Source: Gilliamella sp031960925 (GTDB lineage Bacteria > Pseudomonadota > Gammaproteobacteria > Enterobacterales > Orbaceae). Taken from it: a DNA stretch of 64,000 nucleotides. Both the position numbers and the translations under genes were made by a program. A model generated the notes under the pieces. It did not search any database. It was not told the DNA's origin and saw only the letters and a list, made by a program, of their open reading frames with translations. This document shows, one piece after another, positions 1 to 7,295 of the stretch. Every line of letters starts with the position of its first letter. Position 1 is the stretch's first letter. The stretch is from positions 24,276-88,275 of the forward strand of contig JAVSBY010000016.1 of NCBI GenBank assembly GCA_031960925.1. Reading direction: 5' to 3'.

Positions 1-2340
1 TTTTGCCATGCCAGTGAAGCAGAGACATCAAATCAGGTTAAAAGCGATGATCAAGAACACATTCATTACAGTGCTTGCTTAGTCAATTGCGGTAGCCGTT
101 GTCCGCTTAAAGTGCACGTTAAAAATGATATCATCACCAAAATTTCAGCGGAAGACGGCATCAATGAACCGGTTTTTGGGCAACATCAGATAAGACCTTG
201 TCTTCGTGGTCGTTCAGTGCGCTGGCGAACGTATGATCCTGAGCGCCTAAAATACCCAATGCAACGCATTGGTAAGCGCGGCGAAGGGAAATTTAAACGT
301 ATTTCGTGGGCACAAGCCATCGATTTGCTGGCTGAAAAACTTAACGATACTATTAGCCGTTACGGCAATGAAGCCATTTATTATCAATACGGCACAGGCA
401 CAACCGGTGCCAATCTATCTGGGCGCAGCTGTTGTCGCCGCTTTTTAAGTACTCTTGGTGGCTATTTAAATTATCATGGTGACTATTCTAGCGGACAAAT
501 TTCAGCCATTCGTCCTTTTCTATTTGGTCATGCCAAAGAATCATTACTTGATCAAATTAAACACGCTGATTTGGTTGTCATGTTTGGGCACAATATTGCT
601 GAAACCCGCATGTCAGGCGGCGGACAAGTCACCGAACTGTATCATGCATTAGAACAAAGCCATGCCAGAGTGATAATGATTGATCCGCGGCTAAATGAAA
701 GTGTGGTTGCTTATAATGCAACGTGGATCCCAATTATTCCCGGCACCGACGCCGCTTTAGTTGCCGCAATCGCTTATGCCTTGCTCGAGGAAGATCGCAT
801 TGATGATGAGATGCTCAATCAGTACTGCGTAGGCTGGAATGCCGATTCTCTGCCTGACAGCGCGCCCCCTTTTAGCGATTATAAATCGTATCTCTTAGGC
901 TTAGGCGATGACAGAACGCCGAAAACCCCAGAATGGGCAGCCAAAAAAACCGGCATTCCCGCTGATCAAATTCGCCAATTAGCCCTTGATATTGTTAATG
1001 CTAAAGCGGCATGGATTTCGCAAGGTTATGGTGTTCAGCGCTGGCAAAACGGCGAGCATACCGCGCGCGCTATTATGACGCTGCCTATCATCACCGGACA
1101 ATTTGGTAAACCGGGCACCAATATGGGTACCTGGGGCGGCAATGCGAGTTATTTTGTGCCAGATATCAATATCCAAAATCCAATAAAAACCAGTATTTCG
1201 TTTTTCCTTTGGACCCAAGCGATTGACGATGCCCCGAGTGTGACGGCGCAAAATTCGTATTTAAAAGGCAAAGACAAATTGGATGTTGGCATTAAATTTC
1301 TCTGGAATTACGCAAGTAATGTGATGGGCAATCAACATTCTGATCTCAACCGTACTCATCACATTTTACAAGATGAATCGAAGTGTGAATTTATTCTCGT
1401 TTGGGATACGCATATGACGGCGTCAGCAAAATATGCCGATCTACTGCTGCCGGATGTGTCATCGGTTGAAACTAATGATTTAATTAATAATTCTTATTCA
1501 ACCGGTGCTTATCACTATATGATCCGTATGCAAAATGCGATTAAACCGCTTTGGGAAAATCGCCCTGCTTATGATGTCCTAACGGAGTTATCCGAAAAGA
1601 TGGGCGTAAAAGATAAATTTACCGAAGGACGCACACAGCAGCAATGGATTGAATACTGCTACGAAAAACTGCGCAAACGCGATTCCACGTTACCGCCGTT
1701 TGAACAAACCGATGGCATGGGCGTCATTGCTCGAAAATTAGCCGACAGCGATGCGCAAATCGCCCTTAAATCTTTTCGCGACGATCCTAAGCGCAATCCG
1801 CTCAGTACCCCATCAGGCAAAATTGAGCTGTATTCGGAAGCATTAGCCCAAATCGCACAGGATTGGACGCTGCAAGATGATGACCGACTTTACCCGATTC
1901 CCGCTTATTTGCCAGCTATCGAAGGCAGTGAAGATGCAGAAATTAAGCAAAAATACCCGCTACAGTTGATTGGCTTTCATACCAAAGGTCATTGCCACTC
2001 GTCTTACGCCAACTTACCTCAACTGCGCGAGGCGGTGGCTGACAGTGTATGGATTAATCCTGTCGATGCAACGCCGCGGCAAATTAAGCACGGACAATTG
2101 GTTGAAGTCTATAATGATCGGGGGCGGCTGTATATTCCAGCCAAAATCACCCCGCGGATTTTACCGGGTGTGATTGCGATGCCTCAAGGCATGTGGGCAA
2201 AAACCAATAGCGAAGGGGTGGATGTTGGCGGCTGCATTAATCGCTTAACCTCCTTGCGCCCAAGTGTGCTGGCCAAATCGAATCCTCAGCATACTAATTT
2301 AGTTGAAATAAAACCGTTTACCGGTCAGGCATCTTTATAA
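1..2340 (+). CDS. dmsA: Anaerobic dimethyl sulfoxide reductase catalytic subunit A (5' end outside window)
   Basis: Molybdopterin oxidoreductase that reduces DMSO and related S/N-oxides as terminal electron acceptors; DmsA is Tat-exported as part of the DmsABC complex. The frame is open from base 1, and the visible 779 residues lack only the Tat signal and first few dozen residues of a roughly 800-residue family. The N-terminal iron-sulfur motif is visible as C-x3-C-x3-C (CLVNCGSRC, bases 76-102) followed by PCLRGR, exactly the DmsA arrangement. A GTG at 112 is an internal codon because it lies after these cysteines. It is followed at once by dmsB, dmsC and a TorD-type chaperone, so it is the first gene of a dmsABCD operon whose promoter is outside the window. 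It needs Mo-bisMGD, made with MobA (22340-22927). Confidence 0.95.
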   Translation, partial: FCHASEAETSNQVKSDDQEHIHYSACLVNCGSRCPLKVHVKNDIITKISAEDGINEPVFGQHQIRPCLRGRSVRWRTYDPERLKYPMQRIGKRGEGKFKRISWAQAIDLLAEKLNDTISRYGNEAIYYQYGTGTTGANLSGRSCCRRFLSTLGGYLNYHGDYSSGQISAIRPFLFGHAKESLLDQIKHADLVVMFGHNIAETRMSGGGQVTELYHALEQSHARVIMIDPRLNESVVAYNATWIPIIPGTDAALVAAIAYALLEEDRIDDEMLNQYCVGWNADSLPDSAPPFSDYKSYLLGLGDDRTPKTPEWAAKKTGIPADQIRQLALDIVNAKAAWISQGYGVQRWQNGEHTARAIMTLPIITGQFGKPGTNMGTWGGNASYFVPDINIQNPIKTSISFFLWTQAIDDAPSVTAQNSYLKGKDKLDVGIKFLWNYASNVMGNQHSDLNRTHHILQDESKCEFILVWDTHMTASAKYADLLLPDVSSVETNDLINNSYSTGAYHYMIRMQNAIKPLWENRPAYDVLTELSEKMGVKDKFTEGRTQQQWIEYCYEKLRKRDSTLPPFEQTDGMGVIARKLADSDAQIALKSFRDDPKRNPLSTPSGKIELYSEALAQIAQDWTLQDDDRLYPIPAYLPAIEGSEDAEIKQKYPLQLIGFHTKGHCHSSYANLPQLREAVADSVWINPVDATPRQIKHGQLVEVYNDRGRLYIPAKITPRILPGVIAMPQGMWAKTNSEGVDVGGCINRLTSLRPSVLAKSNPQHTNLVEIKPFTGQASL

Positions 2341-2361
2341 TCCATGACGAGGAAAATCCCA

Positions 2362-2976
2362 ATGCAATATGGCTTTTATATTAATTCGTCAAAATGCACC
2401 GGCTGCAAAACGTGTCAAGTCAGCTGCAAAGATGAAAAAGATAATGCGCTCGGTATTCACTACCGCCGCGTGTATGAATATGGCGGGGGGAAATGGCAAA
2501 ACGTTGACGGCTTTTGGCAAAATACGACGTTCACCTATTATCTCTCGATCGCTTGCAATCACTGTGAAAAACCAACTTGTGTGCAAGGTTGCCCAACTGG
2601 AGCGATGCATAAACGCCAACAAGATGGACTGGTTGTTGTCAATCAAGATGTCTGTATTGGCTGTCGATACTGTGAAATGCGTTGTCCTTATGGTGCTCCG
2701 CAGTTTGATCATCAAAAACGGGTTATGTCGAAATGTGATGGCTGCTATGAACGCGTAGCACAGGGCCACAAACCGGTTTGCGTCGAATCTTGTCCGCAGC
2801 GCGCTCTGGATTTTGACCAAATTGCGGTTTTACGACAAAAATACGGCCAGCAGTGCAATATTGCGCCGCTGCCAAACGCCGAGCTAACCAAACCCAACAT
2901 AGTCATTACGCCACATGCTAACGCCAAAGCATCAGGGGATACGCTCGGTCAAGTCCTCAATCCCGAGGAGGTCTAA
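2362..2976 (+). CDS. dmsB: DMSO reductase iron-sulfur subunit B
   Basis: Electron-transfer subunit carrying four [4Fe-4S] clusters between the membrane quinol oxidase DmsC and the catalytic DmsA. Four cysteine groups are visible: CTGCKTCQVSC near the N-terminus, CNHCEKPTCVQGC, CIGCRYCEMRC, and CDGCYERV followed by CVESC. The 204-residue length matches E. coli DmsB (205). I chose ATG 2362 over the in-frame ATG 2344, because a GAGGA Shine-Dalgarno at 2349-2353 sits 8 bases before 2362 while nothing usable precedes 2344, and because MQYGFYI matches the family N-terminus. It lies in the dms operon just after dmsA and one base before dmsC. Confidence 0.96.
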   Translation: MQYGFYINSSKCTGCKTCQVSCKDEKDNALGIHYRRVYEYGGGKWQNVDGFWQNTTFTYYLSIACNHCEKPTCVQGCPTGAMHKRQQDGLVVVNQDVCIGCRYCEMRCPYGAPQFDHQKRVMSKCDGCYERVAQGHKPVCVESCPQRALDFDQIAVLRQKYGQQCNIAPLPNAELTKPNIVITPHANAKASGDTLGQVLNPEEV

Positions 2977-2977
2977 C

Positions 2978-3823
2978 ATGCATGAATTACCGCTCGTCTT
3001 TTTTACCGTATTTGGTCAGTTAGCCGCTGGCGCTCTCGTTATCACAGCGATCTCCTCTTTGCTGACTGCGCAATCTGTGGCGATTGTTCTCAAAATTAAT
3101 AGCGCTGCCTTGGTTATTATGGCACTGGCAATGTTTATCGCGTCATTCCATTTGGGCCATCCATTTCGCGCTTTCAATGTCATTTTTGGTATCGGCCGCT
3201 CCCCGATGAGTAATGAGATTTTTACCTTTGGGCTATTATTTGGCTTAACCGCAGGCAACGTTATTTTACTGTACCTGAAACAAAATCACCTTGCCCATGC
3301 CCCTGTTACCTTAAAAAAAATGCAGGCCGTTGTCAATCGCATCGCGCATTTACCAACCATATTCGCCGCGTTACAGATTGTTTTGAGCCTATTTTTTGTT
3401 TGGACTATCGTATTAACCTATAAATTACCCACCGTGCCGACATGGGATACCCCTTATACCGCAATTTTTATGTACACAACCTTGTTCACCTTAGGCGGGG
3501 CACTGTGTGCATTATTCGGCTTAGGCCGCCTTGCTATCACAATTTTTTTTATCAGCACAAGCCTTTCAATCTTGCTAACGATGCCTTATTTCACGCTGAT
3601 AGCATCGATTGCCCCCGATTTAGCGCAGCAGCACGTTGTCTGGTTTATTGCAAAAAGCGCCTTGCTTATTACCTCGCTGATATTGGGTTTATTCACTCTA
3701 TGCGGCAAGCCCAAAGCGGTCACTATGTCGATAACAATCAAAGCGGTTATTTTTATTCTGGCGCTGCAAGGTGAGCTTTGTGGTCGGATTGCATTTTATA
3801 ATTTATGGCAAATTGCCATGTAA
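2978..3823 (+). CDS. dmsC: DMSO reductase membrane anchor subunit C
   Basis: Integral membrane subunit that anchors DmsAB and oxidises menaquinol. About eight hydrophobic helices are visible over 281 residues (E. coli DmsC 287), beginning with MHELPLVFFTVFGQLAAGA, a typical DmsC start. The start at 2978 is set by a GAGGAGG Shine-Dalgarno at 2965-2971 that overlaps the end of dmsB. A longer in-frame start at 2915 would lie inside dmsB and is not needed. It is third gene of the dms operon and is followed 40 bases later by the chaperone gene. Confidence 0.93.
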   Translation: MHELPLVFFTVFGQLAAGALVITAISSLLTAQSVAIVLKINSAALVIMALAMFIASFHLGHPFRAFNVIFGIGRSPMSNEIFTFGLLFGLTAGNVILLYLKQNHLAHAPVTLKKMQAVVNRIAHLPTIFAALQIVLSLFFVWTIVLTYKLPTVPTWDTPYTAIFMYTTLFTLGGALCALFGLGRLAITIFFISTSLSILLTMPYFTLIASIAPDLAQQHVVWFIAKSALLITSLILGLFTLCGKPKAVTMSITIKAVIFILALQGELCGRIAFYNLWQIAM

Positions 3824-3871
3824 CGGCCATAACCCTGTGCAACTAAACACGGGATCAATTAAGGAATGACT

Positions 3872-4465
3872 GTGGATAACGCAACCTATTCGATGCTAGC
3901 TCGGTTACTTGGCGTTTTTTTTTACTATCCGCCAAATAGCCCTATCACACGCCCTGTAACTCACGTGCTTTTACAATTAGATCAGCTTGCTCACTGGCAA
4001 AATCCCGATCTAATTGCGCAGCAATGCCAACAATTAGCCGATCATATCACCCATCCCGAACTCGATTACCACTATTCGGTGCTGTTTGAAGGGCAAGGCC
4101 ACATGATTGCGCCGCCATGGGGATCGGTCTATCTGGATAAAGAAGGCCTATTGATGGGTGAGTCAGAAGCAGGCTATCGGGCATTTTTACAGCAGCACGG
4201 CCTGAAACTTGATACAGGAATCAATGAACCCGAAGATCACTTTGGTTTAATGTTAATGGCATTTGCCTTATTCATCGAACAAAATAAGATAGCGGCGGCT
4301 AAACAGTTACTTGAGCAGCATCTTATGTGCTTTGCGCCCAGCTATTTACACAAGTTAACCGACAACGGCGTGAGCCCGTTTTATCAATCACTGGCAATCA
4401 TTGCGCGTGAATACCTGACTGCTGTGTGTCTGGGATTTTTGCATCTTGACCCGAAACACGTATAA
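3872..4465 (+). CDS. dmsD: TorD/DmsD-family Tat proofreading chaperone
   Basis: Cytoplasmic redox-enzyme maturation chaperone that binds the Tat signal of DmsA until cofactor loading is complete. It has about 197 residues (E. coli DmsD 204), is all-helical in character, and carries the family signature region APPWGSVYLDKEGLLMGES and EPEDHFGLML. Its place directly behind dmsABC supports the dmsD role rather than torD. An ATG at 3866 abuts the AAGGA Shine-Dalgarno (3861-3865) with no spacing, whereas the in-frame GTG at 3872 has 6-base spacing, so GTG is the more likely start. Some uncertainty remains about the six-base difference. Confidence 0.88.
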   Translation: MDNATYSMLARLLGVFFYYPPNSPITRPVTHVLLQLDQLAHWQNPDLIAQQCQQLADHITHPELDYHYSVLFEGQGHMIAPPWGSVYLDKEGLLMGESEAGYRAFLQQHGLKLDTGINEPEDHFGLMLMAFALFIEQNKIAAAKQLLEQHLMCFAPSYLHKLTDNGVSPFYQSLAIIAREYLTAVCLGFLHLDPKHV

Positions 4466-4499
4466 TCCACGCATGATCATAACAACTGATGATTGAATT

Positions 4500-5488
4500 A
4501 TGTTAGCTTACTTACAACTTATGCGACTTGATAAACCTATCGGCACCTTGCTGCTACTTTGGCCAACACTTTGGGCGATTTGGTTAACTGGCGAGCCTTC
4601 ACTGTTTATTACCTCCATTTTAGTGCTTGGCGTGGTTGTGATGCGGGCTGCTGGCTGCGTGGTCAATGACTATGCCGATCGCCATTTTGATGGCCACGTA
4701 GAACGCACCAAACATCGCCCACTTGCGCGCGGTGCATTAAATGAAAAACACGCATTAATGACCTTGTTTGTATTATTGCTATTCGCGCTAGTGTTAATGC
4801 TTATGCTTAATCCACTCTGTTGGTTAATTGCTTGCTTTGCCCTGTTCACCGCGCTGATCTACCCATTTATGAAACGTTTTATTCACGTTCCGCAAGTGGT
4901 ACTTGGCATTGCATTTAGTTGGGGAATTCCAATGGCTTACGCGGCAACGATTGAACAATTCCCACTCACTTGTTGGTTACTGTTTTTTGCTAATCTTTGC
5001 TGGACGGTTGCTTACGACACCGAATATGCGATGGTTGATCGTGATGATGATTTGAAAATTGGCATCAAATCCACCGCGATATTATTTGACCAATATGACA
5101 AATTAATTATTGGATTGTTGCAACTATTCACCATCATAACGTTTTTTATCATTGCCAAAATCAATCTACTCAGCGCGCCCTTTTATGGCTGCTTAGCGGT
5201 GTGCTTGGCGCTGTTTGTCTATCAGCAGTGGTTAATTCGCCATCGGCAGCGGCAAGCATGTTTTAAGGCATTTTTAAATAATAATTATGTCGGATTTTTA
5301 CTCTTCATTGGGATTATATTCNNNNNNNNNNNNNNNNNNNNNNNNNNNNNNNNNNNNNNNNNNNNNNNNNNNNNNNNNNNNNNNNNNNNNNNNNNNNNNN
5401 NNNNNNNNNNNNNNNNNNNNNGGCATTTTTAAATAATAATTATGTCGGATTTTTACTCTTCATTGGGATTATATTCGCATCACTTTAG
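4500..5488 (+). CDS. ubiA: 4-hydroxybenzoate octaprenyltransferase, broken by a scaffold gap
   Basis: Membrane prenyltransferase that joins 4-hydroxybenzoate to the polyprenyl tail in ubiquinone synthesis. The two Asp-rich motifs of the family are visible: NDYADR (around residue 57) and DRDDD (around 180). A 100-N gap (5322-5421) interrupts the gene. The 55 bases before it (5267-5321) are repeated exactly after it (5422-5476), so the gap and one copy are assembly artefacts. Collapsing them gives a 277-residue protein ending ...GIIFASL with TAG at 5486-5488, close to the E. coli length of 290. Read literally across the Ns the frame shifts and gives a false C-terminus. It follows the dms operon closely on the same strand. 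Confidence 0.93.
5267..5476. repeat. 55-bp exact direct repeat flanking 100 N (scaffolding artefact)
   Basis: Bases 5267-5321 and 5422-5476 are identical over 55 positions, with exactly 100 N between. Overlap of fixed length at contig ends followed by a default-length N block is what a k-mer assembler plus scaffolder leaves when two contigs actually overlap. The true sequence should hold one copy and no gap. Confidence 0.93.
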
Positions 5489-5528
5489 TGTGCGATAACG
5501 TGATAATCATCCTATAACACGCGATAAC

Positions 5529-5563
5529 CGATAATTGAATAACCTGTGGTTACCCAATTATCG
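5529..5563. terminator. Possible bidirectional hairpin terminator between ubiA and the ABC gene
   Basis: CGATAATTG (5529-5537) pairs with CAATTATCG (5555-5563), and the inner AACC/GGTT pairs as well. The genes converge here. There is no strong T-tract on either side, so a terminator role is tentative. Confidence 0.4.
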
Positions 5564-5616
5564 TAAACGCTCCCGATTAAAGCAAGGTTCTGTGCTTTGT
5601 AAGATGCCGATTTAGC

Positions 5617-7290
5617 CTAATGCGGCGCCACCTTAAAATAGGACAAATCGTAAACGTCATCAAAAAACTCGGTTAGCTCTTGCTGGTGCGTTATCACAAT
5701 CACGGTCGTGTCGGGTAATGCCATTTTAAGCAGTGACATCATGCGTTTTGCTGATGGCAGATCTAAATTGCTGGTCGCCTCATCCATAAAAAGCACATCC
5801 GGCCGGGCAATCAGTGCTCTTGCCAATGCAATGCGCTGACGCTCTCCGCCAGAAAAGACATGCTGCCAATCTTTAGTCACTGTCAGCCACGGTTTACGAT
5901 CACCTAATTCAACGGCCTCTAAAGCCTGATACACGGGGTTAATATCCTCTGGCACAGCATTGGGATAACACAGTATTTCAGCTAACGTTCCTTGCCCTAA
6001 ATAACTTTGTTGTGGCAAAAATAAGGTGTTACCACTCAGTGCTTGCCAATCGCCGCGATAATACGGCCACAGCCCACACAAGGTTCGCAGTAATGTCGAC
6101 TTGCCAATCCCCCCAGGGCCTGACAGTTGATGCCATTTACCCTTTGTCAGGCTTAATGATATCTCACTGAGTAAAACCTCATTATGCGGCGTTAGTAGCG
6201 TTAATTTATCTAACCGTAATTGATGACCATAGTGCACGGTTTGACTATTTTGTTGCAACGCATTCACTTCGTGTTGAAATTGACTTAAACGCTGCATACT
6301 TGCCGACAATTCGACTAAGCCATAATACATATTAATAAACCAACTCAACGCACCATGCACTTGCCCAAATGCACTGCGAATTTGCATCAGTCCACCAAAG
6401 GTGACCACCTTGGTTAAATAGGCCGGTAGCGCGGCAAAGATAGGAATAATCAGACTGATTCGAGCATAGCCAACGGTGAAAAAGCTCAAATTACGTTCCG
6501 CATTCATCAATTGCCGCCAATTTAAAATAATTTGCCAAAATCCATTTTTAAGCTGCTGTGTTTCTTGCGCTTCACCGCCATAAAACGCAATTTGTTCGGC
6601 ATTATCTTGTTTACGGATCAAACTGGCTCGAAAATCAGCTTCAGCCTTCTGTTTTTGATAATTAATTTTATGCAGTTTTTTACCAATTACGTGCGTCAGC
6701 ACACTGCCAAATAAGGTGTATAGCAAAACAATCCAAACGAGGTAACCATGGATCACAAACTCTTGACCCCATAAGGTAAATCGCTGCACACCTGATAACG
6801 TCCATAAGATAATGGTAAATGAAAATAACCGGGTCAACGTTGACACCAGTGAGATCGACAAGCGAACCACTTTTTCAACAAACAGATCGATATCTTGGGC
6901 AATGCGCTGATCGGGATTATCCATGGTGCCTTTTAACGCCATCGAATAAAACGCACGCTCGGCAAACCACGATTGAATAAAAGCGCGTGTCATGGCACTT
7001 CGCCAGCGAATAATCAAGAATTTAGTTAACCATTCTTGATACACAACAACAACAATATAAATCGCGATATAAACACTGTACTCTTTAATCAAATCATAAA
7101 TCAGTGACGTGTTAAATGCACCAAGTGCATCATAAAACTGCTGGCTCCATGCATTAATTCTGACATTTAAATAAACAACCGTACTGCCTAACCCGACAAT
7201 GAACACAAATAAAGCCCAAATGTACCATTGACTTAAGCGACCTAAATAAGGGCGGCTTAATCGAAAAAGCTGGGAAAAAAACGTTACCAT
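5617..7290 (-). CDS. yddA: SbmA/BacA-type ABC transporter, fused membrane and ATPase domains (YddA/FusD-like)
   Basis: 557-residue half-transporter with an N-terminal membrane domain of the SbmA/BacA-like family (about residues 1-330, NPDQRIAQDI is a family signature) and a C-terminal ATPase domain: Walker A GPGGIGKST near 395, signature FSGGERQRIALAR near 480, Walker B DVLFMDEATSNLD. It lies 5 bases after the M16 protease gene, itself just behind a TonB-dependent receptor gene. The same three families occur together in E. coli (yddA, yddB, pqqL) and in the Pectobacterium ferredoxin-uptake operon, where the ABC member is proposed to move peptide products or to be part of the import system. 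Substrate here is unknown. It should sit in the inner membrane. Confidence 0.9.
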   Translation of the reverse strand: MVTFFSQLFRLSRPYLGRLSQWYIWALFVFIVGLGSTVVYLNVRINAWSQQFYDALGAFNTSLIYDLIKEYSVYIAIYIVVVVYQEWLTKFLIIRWRSAMTRAFIQSWFAERAFYSMALKGTMDNPDQRIAQDIDLFVEKVVRLSISLVSTLTRLFSFTIILWTLSGVQRFTLWGQEFVIHGYLVWIVLLYTLFGSVLTHVIGKKLHKINYQKQKAEADFRASLIRKQDNAEQIAFYGGEAQETQQLKNGFWQIILNWRQLMNAERNLSFFTVGYARISLIIPIFAALPAYLTKVVTFGGLMQIRSAFGQVHGALSWFINMYYGLVELSASMQRLSQFQHEVNALQQNSQTVHYGHQLRLDKLTLLTPHNEVLLSEISLSLTKGKWHQLSGPGGIGKSTLLRTLCGLWPYYRGDWQALSGNTLFLPQQSYLGQGTLAEILCYPNAVPEDINPVYQALEAVELGDRKPWLTVTKDWQHVFSGGERQRIALARALIARPDVLFMDEATSNLDLPSAKRMMSLLKMALPDTTVIVITHQQELTEFFDDVYDLSYFKVAPH

Positions 7291-7295
7291 GATGA

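Noticed and set aside
112..2340. GTG at 112 as the start of dmsA
   Set aside because: The frame is open to base 1 and the essential CxxxCxxxC cluster motif lies upstream, so the gene continues beyond the window edge.
2389..2820. 143-residue frame antisense to dmsB
   Set aside because: Mirrors the Cys-rich dmsB codons; no start signal or known domain.
4500..5432. UbiA-like frame ending just after the N block
   Set aside because: That end depends on the 100-N filler and a duplicated 55-mer; collapsing the overlap gives the natural stop at 5486-5488.
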